DNA of 64,000 nt, taken from positions 9,478,259-9,542,258 of the forward strand of contig NC_135559.1 in assembly GCF_964340395.1 (NCBI RefSeq). The letters are read 5' to 3'. The notes beneath the pieces are model-generated. The model saw only the letters and a program-made list of their open reading frames with translations. It did not search any database and had not been told where the DNA came from. Each line of letters begins with the position of its first letter. The stretch's first letter is position 1. This DNA is from Glandiceps talaboti (Eukaryota > Hemichordata > Enteropneusta > Spengelidae). A program made the translations under genes and the position numbers. Below are positions 48,473-60,705 of the stretch, piece by piece.

Positions 48473-51246
48473 ATCATAGACGTTAAAAATAAAATAAAAC
48501 AACGAAAAAAATAAAGAATTTAATAGGTCTATAATATCCTTATGGTGAAGAAAATAAAAGTTAGGAAAATGTTATCGCCTAAAATGTATCAAAACTACAA
48601 ATAGTATAGTCTGGATGCCAACGTGGTCTCTCTCGTGAGTGGAGGTGTAAATCGTAACGATACCGTACGGTAGGGACTAGACTACACATTTTACTACCAT
48701 CAAACAACGTGTATCTCTTAATTGACTACAAGTATTTAGCTAAACTTGTATGAATTCTGGCTCATTGTTGCAAAATGGATCATTCAGTATGATTTGTCTT
48801 TATATATTTTGCAGTGAAATCCACAAATAATGTTAGTTACTCCAATTACTCAAAGGTCCCAGCGTTTGAAATTACACCTCATCCTGACATCTATTAAACG
48901 GCAGTACATCAAAACAAAGCTCTCAAATGTTTCAAAACTATATGCCTTGTGAAAGCATTGTCTCTGTCCATTTGAAATAATAACCATTTTGGTATAAAAT
49001 TTCTTCTAATAGTTCTATACAGTAGTTAAGACAAACCACAGACAAGGAAGAAACATTTCTAATGTTTTACAAACACTTGCCTACAATATCAAATCATGGT
49101 AGCAGCAGAGCTGTCAATAGAGGGCGCTATCAGCTGTCCTTGGGGTAAACACAACTAGCTCATAATCTACAACATCTCCAGACATGAGTTCTTTGGAAGC
49201 TATAGTATATGCAAGTGGGGTATTTCAGTATAAATTTTCTACTGAAATTTCTCAGGGTGCATCAAGTACAAGAATTGCCCATATGACATAGACTGGCTCA
49301 AATGAGGTCATGTTTTTTTTCCATTTGTTTATGTCATCTCAATAAATTAGTAATTTTTATATGAAGGGCTGGTATGGTGGGTGGGGGTGGGGGGTTGATC
49401 AACCAGTGTACGACAAGAAGTTGTCATTCCTTCACAAATGTGTGTTTGTGTATAACCAGACATAAATCACACAACCATGTGGCACATACATTTTTCGCGG
49501 GTCCAAGAATTAAATAGAACAGTGAAATATAGTTGGTAAAGTTGAAACGATTGTAAATTTGTGGTCCAGTACTGTTTACATGTATTCTCCTCTGGGTGAA
49601 TCAGTTTTTCAACTCAAGGGGAACATGAAATTTTATTGATATAAAATGTTACTTTGTCAAATTACTGAAATATGGCCGTACCCAAAGTTTGAAGTTTTCT
49701 TAAAAAGTAGCAGCATGATTTAAAATTAGATGAATAGAAATGTACATAAGTATAAAACTGTGAGTGTAATGGATTGTGAGTGAAATGCTGGGGGGGGGGG
49801 GGGGTAACACTCAGAGTCATATTGGTTTGTTAGGGGTGTGCACCCTGGTGCTAAGTTCAACACTTCATTTTGACCAATTCGCATAAAATAATATACCTCT
49901 ATTTTACACAAATTGTAATTTTGTAATGGAACACATACCATTTTAGACAAACATCCTAAAACCAATACCCCTATTTTAGACCAACACTTGAAAAAGCATT
50001 CCACAAACATCACTTTATCACCATTTAAAGGTCTAAATCTGCATATAAATAGGGGTCGGATTAAGACCATGTGACACACTCACAGAAACAATAGAGCACC
50101 TATGAAACTGCCATTTTAGAGAGTATTACAGATTTTTTATCTCCTAATGTTGGACTACAGTATTATGAATATACAGGAAAGAAATCTGTCACTGTATTTT
50201 TGAAATAAGTTGCATTTTGGGGACTGTATTTGTAAAAATGTTTGCTCGATACACATTGGAAGTGTCAAGACACTGACCTGGTATTGAAAATTATCTCTAT
50301 AAATTGAGTAACCCACCCCATCACTTGGGGGAAAGAATGACATATTTCTTACAAGAACACTGACGACTATAGCCCTTTTCAGAGCATATTTTAATAGCAT
50401 AAACATATGCACATAATGAAAGTGCTGATGCAAGAAAATCACAGTTGCCAAAAACCACAGAGAAATCTCTTTTTCTGTGACATATCAACAACGAAAAATA
50501 ATCAGTTTGACAAAAAATTATAACCTCAGTACAAAACAATGTCAACATATTGACAAGTACTGTCCATTGCTAATCATCTGAAAAATGTGATAATGTTGTT
50601 GATAACAAAATACATGGAACTCAATCTTACACATAACGTTTAAAAGTGGTCATGTGTATGAGAAATAGGTATTTATTTTGGATATTTTATTGGTAAAGCA
50701 ACTTCATAATTGAAAAAAAACCCAGTCAAACAACATAAAAGAAATCTGTGATATTCATAAGTATTACTGCCAACAATGTTAGCCATATTGAATTCTGATT
50801 GATTGCTTTTATGACAACCTGTAAACAAAATGGCGACATACATCACTTCATAGTGGCAACATACAGGACACTTCTTTTTTCCATAACCCAGACTTTTATT
50901 ATTGTAAGCAAAATGGTGGGTGAACACTAAACAAAGTGTTTTATCAATGATATATTATTCCTAATCAAGTCATGTGTACATTATAGATTATCGGATAACA
51001 GTAAAATATGCTTGTTTATTTTAATATTTGTCCACAGCAGTGAAAATCCAATATGGCCGCTACTGATAGTACATTTGACTGGAAGTGGAAGTCAGTGAAG
51101 GATGATAGTTTCTAGTAACAATGTATAGGAAATTTGAGAAATAGCTGTGAACACTCCCCCAACTAGACTGAAAGATTCATTGTAATGTACAGTCCTTATT
51201 GCTTGTTTACACCTAAGTTAGCAAGTGATAAGAAGCAGTGTTTCTG

Positions 51247-51397
51247 ATAAGGTTGTGGAACCCCAGTAACGGAAAGGGAGAAAGGGTTAAAAATGGCAGT
51301 TTCCCCATAGAGTCTATGGTAATTTTGTTTGGGAACCCAGGTAAAATGACATGGAAACCCTGATAGATTTTACCTACTTACCACCCTTAGCAAAAAC
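51247..51397. mobile_element. Dispersed repeat, copy 2
   Basis: Inverted relative to the copy at 23895-24050; both are non-coding and similar in length. Confidence 0.7.
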
Positions 51398-53329
51398 ACT
51401 GAGAAACGACCACAATTATGAATCTGTTAGTCTGTCACCTAGCAACATCGATTCAATATCACTCACAGGGATGTACATAAGGGCTAGTAGCTAGAAATCA
51501 CATGCGACTACTTTGAAATTTCTTGCCAGCTATTTTTTCAGGACTTTTAAATTTTCCATCATTATATATCCATTGTTGGCATATTCATAGGTTTTCCTCG
51601 TAAGGTATTACCATCTATTTTCCCAATTTTACCAGCTAGCTACTTTTACATTATCTACATCCTTGACTCAAAGTCCACCAAAATTTACGCAATGTTATAT
51701 TTGTCTGTTGGGGAAGAAGTTTTTTAAAATCATTTTTCCCTATATATTTTAAGTGACAGTATTTGTGATACATCATTATCAAAAAAGTGTTGACAACTGT
51801 TGCCATAGTTATCCTAAAGGCCAGATTTAATAGCGACTTTTTTTCTTGAGAATGTGATGACATCATCAAAGCAATGTTCAGCAAAAAACCCTGGCAAAAC
51901 TCAGTAAAAACTGACAAGAATCAGATCAGATCCACTAGTCCATTCTGGCTTTGTAGACCTTAGCAGTGGTAAGGCTGGGTAACTATGAGTACCCAGACTC
52001 TCACTCGGCTATGAAGTGAGCCATCAGTGGTGAGGCATGGCAATCAAGACTAGCTGCAGTATTGAATAGAAACGACAACCAAATCTACACATCTAAAATC
52101 ATTTGTAAGTACACAATGTGTACTGGAACATGTCTGAAATTGTAATACTGTACCCACGACACAAATCAAGTTACAAGTATAAGAACTGTACATGGTTATT
52201 AATTTACTATCAGTCATAATATTTAACAGAAAAGTCCAGTCAAAATTATTTCTGACCTCAGTACACTGAATCAACTAACATGATTAAATAGCATCCTGGT
52301 AACTTACTCAATTTTGAAATCTATGAAATTCCCATAAATCCTTGCAGGACATTCCCATAAACCTTTGCAGGACATGCCCATAATGGCTGAACACATGTCA
52401 AGTGTAGCAGGGCTTCTTTACAAGATTCCAAAAGTTGAGTGAGTAACTGAGGTGCTATTTTATCGCCCAAAATTGTATATCAGTTGATATCAGTAATCAA
52501 TTTAAGTGTACTGAAGACAGAAATAGGGCCTGAGTGGACTTTGCCTTTATGGAAACATACAAACATTTCGTTAAAAAAATTTCCATTACTAACATCAATA
52601 CTTCACTTTAAAATATACACATATATTTTTTGAAAACTTTTGAAATTTCATAATATTTACATTTTAGAGATTAAAAGAACATCATCCTATACAAGAATTT
52701 CTTTGAGCACATACCGGTAATCAGATATGTTATTTCTGAACAGCTTAGGGAGTTCTATTGATCCCTTGGGCCCAATTAATGCCTCCCTAGACACTCCAGG
52801 AGGGTTCAATTCTAGATACCTGAAACAGAATATTACTACCTAGGTGCATCATAAAAATAACGACCATTTGATTTCTTGTTTGACACCATAACTTCTGCTC
52901 ACTTCTCATGCATTACTATAGGTGTGTGTGTGAGAAGAAGTCAACCTTCTTGTTCTATTTAGACCCTCTAGCATGAGGTAAAAAGCTACAGCAGGTACCA
53001 AGAATGTGTCTGTTATTTTCACTTCCATGACAGATATCACATTAAAACTGATTTATAGCTTGTATGATACGGTGAAATAAAACCATATACATCATATATT
53101 GATTTCTAATTAGGAAATATGTCAGTCTGTTCTATATCAAACACTTGACAAAGACAGGGTCAGTTTGATAAAAATCTAGAGGTTGGCTAGTTTTTCAATT
53201 CAATCTGGTTAATATCTTTATTTTTGATTGACTTACCCTTTGTATTAGATGCTTACATTACTGTTTGGATCAACTCCCAACATCAATCTTTAATCTGGTG
53301 CAGGTATTAACCCTTCCTGCTGCTAATAG

Positions 53330-54000
53330 GTGATGCTGGTATGGTGTTTGTGTTGGTTTAATGTTAGCCTAATGTAAACACCACTCTAGCCCATTGTTGG
53401 CATTGGATTGGTGCTGGCATTAACCCTTCAACTTCAAGTTGCTCATACATGTTGATGAGGTGTACGTCCCAGCCTGGTGTTAGCACTGAGCAATTCTGGT
53501 TTTAACACTGGGTTGGGGCAGGCATTAACCCTTCCAGTTGCTCACATATGGTGAGGTTTAAGTACCAACTTAGTGTTAGTGTTAACATTGGGCTGGTACA
53601 GATATAAGCCTTTTAACTGCTCACATATGGTGAGGTGTAAGTACCAACGCCAGTGTTAGCGTTACGTCTAACATAGTCTATCTGCTAGACCTCGGATGTT
53701 CTCCGATACAATATGACACATGACCGAACATCGCTATCGAGGATGGAACATCCAAATTCGGGCAAGGTCCTCACTGCGAACTCCGTTCGCTTATGGTATC
53801 AGAAGAAGGCCCGAGCGTCCAGCAGCAAGACTACGTCTAACATTGAACTGGTGCAGATATATGCCTTCCAGCTATCACACATGGTGAGGTCCAATTACCA
53901 ACCCAGTGTTAGTGTTACATGTAACATTGGACTGGTGCAGGTATAGCTGCTAACACATGGTGAGGTGGAATTGTCAGTCAAGTGTTAGCACTGTGTTAAC
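53330..54000. repeat. Degenerate tandem repeat of about 80-110 bp
   Basis: Several imperfect copies share CAGTGTTAG..TAACATTGG-CTGGTGCAG and CTCACATATGGTGAGGT. One copy is interrupted by a 158-bp insertion at 53675. Confidence 0.75.
53675..53832. mobile_element. 158-bp insertion with 11-bp target-site duplication
   Basis: The repeat copy is split and ACGTCTAACAT occurs directly on both sides (53664-53674 and 53833-53843). The inserted DNA is high-complexity and CpG-rich. Its ends are imperfectly inverted (AGTCTATCTGCTAGAC versus AGTCTTGCTGCTGGAC). A Mutator-like non-autonomous element or a retroposed RNA are the alternatives. Confidence 0.6.
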
Positions 54001-54586
54001 CTAACACTTCCCTAATGATTTCCCTGTCTGAAAACAAAAGTCAAGACTTGTACTGCATCTGTAATATTACTGTTACATTCAGGACGGATAATACATTGGC
54101 AGGAACAAATTATTTGCTGTACACTAAACATTATTCAGTAATCAATGAAATAATGCCTTGTCACATTTTTTCTTAAATCTCAAATATTAGACCTCATCAA
54201 AAATTTCCTTCAAAACTTACTTATTAGGACGGTGGAGTTTAGGGGTCGAGGGTTAGAAATGGCACAACACTATTGCAAGTTGTCACTTGGAAAAAGTAAT
54301 TAACACATGGCCTAGCCAACTACCTGTAGTCACCTGGTGTAGCATTAATTCTATGGCTTATAAGACATGCCACCTGGATTTAATCACTTGGACTGGGGCA
54401 ATTACCAACAGTTATACTATGGTTAATAACCACCTAGCTAGGGAGTAAATATATTTAATACTTATTTTAATACCCCCTAACTTTGATTACCTAGCTAACC
54501 GATATACCATCTGCTTCAGGACAAGTGCCATTTGCTATATAATGTAATCATTACCAAGCTGAAACAATTTACCACCTGTTTTCTGG

Positions 54587-55197
54587 CAATTACCACCTGG
54601 TTTGGTGCAATTACCACCTGGTTTGGTGCAATTACTACCTGGTTTGGTGCAATTACTACCTGGTTTGGTGCAATTACTACCTGGTTTGGTGCAATTACCA
54701 CCTGGTTTAATTTTTGGGTGACTACAACCTAGTTGTGAGTAATTACCAATAGTAACTGATTATAACTGCCCATAGTGCCTGATTACATCCCCCTGGTTTC
54801 TGGCAATTACCACCTGGTTTAGTGCAATTACCACCTGGTTTAAGTCAATTACCACCTGGTTTGGTGCAATTACCACCTGGTTAAATATTTGGGTGACTAC
54901 AACCTAGTTTTGAGTAATTAACAACAGTAACTGATTATAATTGCCCATAGTGCCTGATTACATCCCCCTGGTTTCTGGCAATTACCACCTGGTTTAGTGC
55001 GATTACCACCTGGTTTAGTGCAATTACCACCTGGTTTGGTACAATTACTATCTGATTTAAGCCACCTGGTTTAAGTAAATTACCACCTGGTTTAAGTAAA
55101 TTACCACCTGGTTTTAAGTCAATTACCACTTGGTTTTGTGCAATTACCACCTGGTTTGGTGCAATTACCACCTGGTTTAAGTCAATTACCCAGGTGG
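54587..55197. repeat. 21-bp minisatellite abutting the KLHL stop codon
   Basis: The unit CAATTACCACCTGGTTTGGTG is repeated about six times at 54587-54710 and again at about 54800-54880 and 54970-55197, separated by two copies of a roughly 90-bp spacer (54711 and 54885). Being 21 bp, it stays open in some frames on both strands (ITTWFGA on plus, NQVVIAP on minus). It ends about 5 bp from the KLHL stop, so it must form the start of the 3' UTR. A possible ATTAAA poly(A) signal on the minus strand is at about 54453. Confidence 0.9.
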
Positions 55198-55202
55198 GTC
55201 GA

Positions 55203-56972
55203 TTAAGTTCCCAAAGCTGCAAACCTATACATAGTGGTACATCGTAGACTATGTAATCCATTCGGCATGCTTTCAGCAGCTGTCCATCGGTCTTCCTCTG
55301 TATCGTATTGCTGAATCATCTTATTAACTTCTATCGCAAAATAGTCCCCAAAATATCCTCCAACAGCACAAATGGCACTGTTGCACACTGTGGCACCATA
55401 CATGAAGACCTCATGCGCCATTCCTTGAAGCTGTGTCCATTTATCAGTCTGCGGGTCATAACAGTAGACAAGACTCTTAGCTACCCCTGCGAGCAGATAA
55501 ATACGACCATTCATGGTCAGTGCAACAGCATCTCGTACTGTCATAGGTAAAGATTTGACGTAGTTCCACTTGTCGATTTTCGGGTCATAGCATTGAATCA
55601 CTGCAGTGTCTTCGACACCCGTATATCCTCCAATTGCGTACACTTTTCCTTCGCATATTGTGGCTGATAAATTACTCACTGACATCAGCATGGGTGCAAT
55701 TTCATCCCAAGTGTTGGTGGCAACAATATAACGTCTGGCAGATGCAACATTTCTCATGTTATAATCGTACCCACCGAGCAGGTACAATATACCAGAATCA
55801 TCTGATGTCACAGCAAACTCTGCCACCTCTAGGTTTGGGGGGAGAAGAACTTTCATCCATCGTTGATTGACACCTTTGTATATCCATGCTGGAAAAGATG
55901 GCGGTGGGGGTGAGCTTGCTAATGGTCGTTTCCCAGCAACAAAGATATCTGTTCCAAAAGATGCAACGGCAAGGTCCCAATCAAAAAGTTCATCAGGAAG
56001 TTCGTATAGATAGCTCCATTTATTTTTGACAGGATCATAACACCAGATGCAATTCGCAGGACGTAAATTTTCATCCTCACCACCGACTGTGAGTAAAACT
56101 TGTGTGTAATTCCTTGGCTTGTTAGCCGACAAATTTGTGACTGCTTTCTCTCTTGACTTTGCGTAGTATGTCCGCGTTCTCTCAAGCATTTTATCTTTTT
56201 CAGCTCCCAGGTGAACTTGCCTTAGCAACGGATCATTAGCAGCTTTGCCGAGATATGCAGGTGATAGGAATGGAAGTCGAACATGAGCAACCAAATCTGA
56301 CAGGAAAATTTCTCTTGAAGTCCGATCATAGTTTACCCATCCAATAATTGCCTCACAAACTTGTTCTTCCCTATCGATCGACAAATCACTTGCTAAAATC
56401 TCTATCAATTGATCTTTCGGAAGCAAGAGAAATTCTTCACTTTTACAAACTTCGTTGAAGTTATTCAGAATGACTTTCCATGCCTTCTGCTGTAATTCTT
56501 TGCAGCCATGAGTGTCTGCATAATCAAGTATGCCCAGACAATTGCTAGGGGAGAGTAAACGCTCAAAGTAGCCGGCACAGACATCTTGAACTGTATGAAC
56601 TTGCAATAAACTTGCGCCCTCAAAAACCGCTTGTACATTCTGTGGAGAAATCGTAATTTTTCCAGTGTATATAAATTGAATGATAACATTCATGACATCC
56701 ACTTGGACATCTTTAATCTGAACTCGGTTGGCATTTCGTTCTTTCATGTCATTTGTAAACATGGCTCGGAAATATGGACTGCAGGATGCTAAAACGGCTT
56801 TATGGCAGGGGTACTCCTTGCTTCCAACCTCTAACGTTATATCGGTAAAAAGCTCCAACGATCGCAGCTCATTTAGACCTTTGATAAGATGAACAGGATG
56901 ATTTGTTTCAGTGTAATCTACTGTTTCTCCTAAATTAAGTTGTTTCTCATCAGTCCCTGATGCGGTTGCCAT
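55203..56972 (-). CDS. BTB-BACK-Kelch protein (KLHL family), intronless coding region
   Basis: The protein has 589 residues. The BTB domain is at about 33-141 (LFTDITLEVGSKEYPCHKAV, SPYFRAMFTNDMKE, FIYTGKI), BACK at about 146-248 (NCLGILDYADTHGC, GWVNYDRTSR, VRLPFL), and Kelch repeats at about 291-585 with repeated YD-P-KW and GG motifs. In this architecture BTB-BACK dimerises and binds CUL3, and the beta-propeller recruits the substrate for ubiquitination. Two blades lack the usual Gly-Gly (FVAGKR near 345, LLAGVAK near 495). The BTB resembles the KLHL6/24/35 group, but I cannot assign orthology. The ATG at 56972 sits in good context (GCCATGG read as ACCATGG) just after an acceptor at 57010, so coding is in one exon. 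The stop TAA is at 55203-55205. Confidence 0.95.
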   Translation of the reverse strand: MATASGTDEKQLNLGETVDYTETNHPVHLIKGLNELRSLELFTDITLEVGSKEYPCHKAVLASCSPYFRAMFTNDMKERNANRVQIKDVQVDVMNVIIQFIYTGKITISPQNVQAVFEGASLLQVHTVQDVCAGYFERLLSPSNCLGILDYADTHGCKELQQKAWKVILNNFNEVCKSEEFLLLPKDQLIEILASDLSIDREEQVCEAIIGWVNYDRTSREIFLSDLVAHVRLPFLSPAYLGKAANDPLLRQVHLGAEKDKMLERTRTYYAKSREKAVTNLSANKPRNYTQVLLTVGGEDENLRPANCIWCYDPVKNKWSYLYELPDELFDWDLAVASFGTDIFVAGKRPLASSPPPPSFPAWIYKGVNQRWMKVLLPPNLEVAEFAVTSDDSGILYLLGGYDYNMRNVASARRYIVATNTWDEIAPMLMSVSNLSATICEGKVYAIGGYTGVEDTAVIQCYDPKIDKWNYVKSLPMTVRDAVALTMNGRIYLLAGVAKSLVYCYDPQTDKWTQLQGMAHEVFMYGATVCNSAICAVGGYFGDYFAIEVNKMIQQYDTEEDRWTAAESMPNGLHSLRCTTMYRFAALGT

Positions 56973-57009
56973 GGTGATTGGACAAACTGCAAACTTTCAC
57001 GAATTTGCC
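56973..57009 (-). other. KLHL 5' UTR end with splice acceptor
   Basis: On the minus strand a T-rich tract and TTGCAG (57011-57010) precede 37 non-coding bases before the ATG. This implies at least one upstream leader exon. Confidence 0.7.
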
Positions 57010-57299
57010 CTGCAATGAAAATAAAAAAATTATCATGACCCACTTTTTTCAATAATTCTCAATGTTCTAAAGAAAGACAGAACGAAAAAATAAAATGAAC
57101 ACTTTCCTTTTGAGTATGCTCCCTGACGAAATATGTTAAACACGAGAGATTATATTTTATGGCGCGTATATATCTATTACTATGCCTTTATATTTAAGAC
57201 CAACACGTACATGTATACACATGTCTTACATTTGAACAAATATTTCGACAAGCTGACATTACAATTTACAGTAAACTGCTGGTTTGAGAGAAATACCAT

Positions 57300-57760
57300 A
57301 TTGAGCAACGTAGACGCGAGTAATATAAACCCGGAAGTGAGACAGGCATCTGATTATCGAAATATGACTGTGGCGGCGACACAACTCGTAAAGTAAACGT
57401 ACAAAACACATTATCAAGCGAAACGATGAAAGACAACGTCAACATTCCGTGAATAAAACGAAAAACACGTAGAATGCATATCTTACGACGTACCTGTAGC
57501 AGAAATGCTCTGCTGTGTTTGGTATTAGCTAAAAACTACCTTCAAAGTCAATGTACGTACATGTCGCAATCGACGCGTTGTTGGGTTGTACTCGACGATA
57601 ATAATATTGCACGTACGAACAATGGATCGGTCTGTTTCACACGTATAATTATCAAATGCCCCATAGCACCGCTACATCTATTGAACACAATATAATAGAA
57701 GCCTTCTGTTGACGTATATTCGTAATCATTGACGTAGGTGATGATTCATAAAACGTTGTA
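57300..57760 (-). promoter_or_regulatory. CpG-rich promoter-like region and candidate leader exon of KLHL
   Basis: CpG density rises sharply here. An ETS/GABPA-like CCGGAAGTGAG lies at about 57331. On the minus strand a consensus donor CTACAG|GTACGT at 57493 could end a leader exon that joins acceptor 57010. No TSS can be fixed. Confidence 0.4.
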
Positions 57761-57907
57761 ACATAGTCCTGTCTCGGTCACCGCAACGTTTTCTATATGG
57801 TCGCCTCTTACTTGTTAATTGATTCGTTATTATATAGTACTGAGTGTGAGTTGTTTGAGGGCGCTGTGCTGAAAATTTCCAAATACTGTCTAACAACTGT
57901 TGCTTGT

Positions 57908-58079
<172 letters not shown>

Positions 58080-58586
58080 ATACAGTGACTGAGAATATGT
58101 GTAATTTGTGAACTCAATACACTTCAGTACTATGTCCCAGCCCCGGGTCCCAGCTTTGTGGTGCGACATACTATTATTACATTGTATATATATGTTGTTT
58201 ACCGTTGCCACAAACTTTATTCCGGCCTCTACGTTTGGTACACGTTCTATCAGCATATCGCTTATTAATTACGACAGGGGTATTCAATCCTGTATTGTTT
58301 CATACAACTAACAATATGTGAATTGAAAGTGTTAAAATACCAACAATTTTAATAATAGACATTGCACATGTCAATTAGAGGCAAATGTTATCTACAAGTA
58401 GTACAGTAATAAGTTGAAATTGTAGTTCCTTAGAGCGCTAAGTTTTGGGAGCGGACCTCAAAATCAATTTGATTGGCTATATAGTACTACAATGTGTACT
58501 GCTGCTACGTTGACCTAGATGTGATTGCATTTAGCTTACTGTTCGATATATCACGATAAGTCATTATATCTAACAAACAAGTTTTA

Positions 58587-58725
58587 TATACATACATACA
58601 TACATACATACATACATACATACATACATACATACATACATACATACATACATACATACATACATACATACATACATACATACATACATACATACATACA
58701 TACATACATACATACATACATACAT

Positions 58726-58763
<38 letters not shown>

Positions 58764-58939
58764 GTACGTACGTACGTACGTACATACATACATACATACA
58801 TACATACATACATACATACATACATACATACATACATACATACATACACACACATACTGTATACAAACATACATACATACATACATACATACATGCACGC
58901 ACGCACGCACGCACGCACGCACGTAATACATACATACAT

Positions 58940-58970
<31 letters not shown>

Positions 58971-59015
58971 TACATACATACATACATACATACATACATA
59001 CATACATACATACAT

Positions 59016-59050
<35 letters not shown>

Positions 59051-59262
59051 CATACATACATACATACATACATACACACATATACATACATACATACATA
59101 CATACATACATACATACATACATACATACATACATACATACATACATACATACATACATACATACATACATACATACATACATACATACATACATACATA
59201 CATACATACATACATACATACATACATACATACATACACCCCCCCCCCCCACACACACACAC
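58587..59262. repeat. Very long (CATA)n array with GTAC, CA and poly-C segments
   Basis: About 670 bp, almost entirely CATA, with (CA)n at 58743 and 58958, (CGTA) at 58763, (GCAC) at 58893 and a 12-C run at 59239. Confidence 0.98.
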
Positions 59263-59724
59263 TACAGCTAGTGCGGTTTCTGATATCTATATTAGGCCAA
59301 AAAGGAGAATTGTTTCTGGTCAGTACAGTCTGTCCACAATGGTGCGAAGACGCGGATTTAAAAAAATAATATTCATCAAACCTGTCACTCAGTCTACTAT
59401 ACACGTATTTATGGCAGTTACATGTTCTTTTTATTTAGTACTTTAGAGTAAGCTTGTGTAAGTGTGTATGTGGTGGGGCAGATGTCATTTGCTTGCTCAC
59501 GACATTGGCTCTGCAGTTGTCTTATAAACTGAAGTACTGTCTGCAGACTGCATGGGCTGGACAAACAAACACACAAGAAAGACCGATCCAACGCGAGGAT
59601 ATTTATCTGATGCGCGCGCTGACCAGAAACAGTTCTTTTTTTGTATATATACCAGAACTACAATTTCAACAAAAACATAGTTTTGCTCGTATCAAAATAC
59701 AATAATTCTCAATGTATCACTCAC

Positions 59725-59860
59725 CTTGTCGTCTTGGTTGTCCGAGATGAACACTGTGTACCACTTTGACAATCATCTCTGAGCAAACAATGGCATGTAT
59801 AGAGAGAGTGTCATTCAGATTCAGATGCTTGCCATTGTATTTACTAAAAGCTTCTGTTGG
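59725..59860 (-). other. Candidate alternative KLHL leader exon
   Basis: A near-perfect donor (ACAAG|GTGAGT at 59724) lies on the minus strand, 2.7 kb upstream of the KLHL acceptor. The exon upper bound is unknown. If used, its intron would contain the long (CT)n and (CATA)n arrays. Confidence 0.25.
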
Positions 59861-60329
59861 AAACGCCACATACTTCAGTCATGGAAGTAGAAGGCAGTCC
59901 TTCTATCCATGATAGTGAACAATGCATTCATGTTCTTTACCTCCATGCTTCAGTGCATGGCAGCAGATAGGTGAGTGTTTGTTACTATGGTCTGAGCTAT
60001 TAGCAGGGCTAATTCAGCACAGCGAGAGAAAATGCATACCATATGTATACAAATCGAAAATTACAGTTACTGGGAGGGAAGGGGGGGGGGCACACGGAAC
60101 CGCGAGAGGACAATATACAAACTACTTCTAACTGTTACAACCAAAATAACTGTTTTGCCTAGAGGACAGTCTGCAAGACATCAATTCATCCCTTTGAAAA
60201 AGTCGCTTACTTAGAGTCTGGATGCCTGTGTCTATACTAACTGGCCATGGGCTCGAGGGTGAATGTAACTACAGCAATTTTTAAAGCACAGGCCTAGGGG
60301 ACAGTGAGCATGTATTATATTGATTAAAT

Positions 60330-60705
60330 CACTACTCCACTTCGACACTAGGGGTTTTTGTCATTTAATAGAAAGTTCTATAGACTTGTCTATCACTCAT
60401 TTACATTATGCTCTACTTCAACACTAGAGGGCGTGATTTGTCATGCACTCATTTACACCGCTTCACTTCAAAACTCGAGAGCCAGGGAGAGCATGATTTA
60501 TTACTAATTGAAAGGTTCACTGACTTGTCTATCACTGATTTAAATCATTTCTCCTCTTCAACACTAGAGGGCAGCATTTATTAGAATGCACTGACTTGTC
60601 TTTCAACTCATTTGTCATTATTCTTCGTCAACACTAAAATGTATGAATTACAGGAAAGTTCTATTGAGTACTTACATCACTACTTCAACACTAGAGGGCA
60701 GTGAG
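60330..60705. repeat. Degenerate repeat with CTCF-like cores
   Basis: CTTCAACACTAGAGGG, GACTTGTCTATCACT and TCATTTA blocks recur four or five times. ACACTAGAGGGCAGC (60561-60575) and ACACTAGAGGGCAGT (60688-60702) fit the 15-base CTCF core consensus fully. Confidence 0.6.

Larger units (their letters stand above)
42361..55202. other. Upstream of the PIX SH3 exon / downstream of KLHL, overview
   Basis: No convincing coding exon is seen between the SH3 exon and the KLHL stop. A calponin-homology exon set, known in some PIX isoforms, was looked for on the minus strand and not found here. Confidence 0.55.

Noticed and set aside
44107-50548. Minus-strand frames checked for a PIX calponin-homology domain
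   Set aside because: None shows the CH motifs (W-I-LGV, KDG-LCRL) expected from vertebrate PIX.
58505-59404. Long open frames encoding MYVC or HTYI repeats on both strands
   Set aside because: They are translations of (CATA)n simple repeats, open in several frames at once. Same for frames at 11398-11686, 18369-18792 and 42896-43358.
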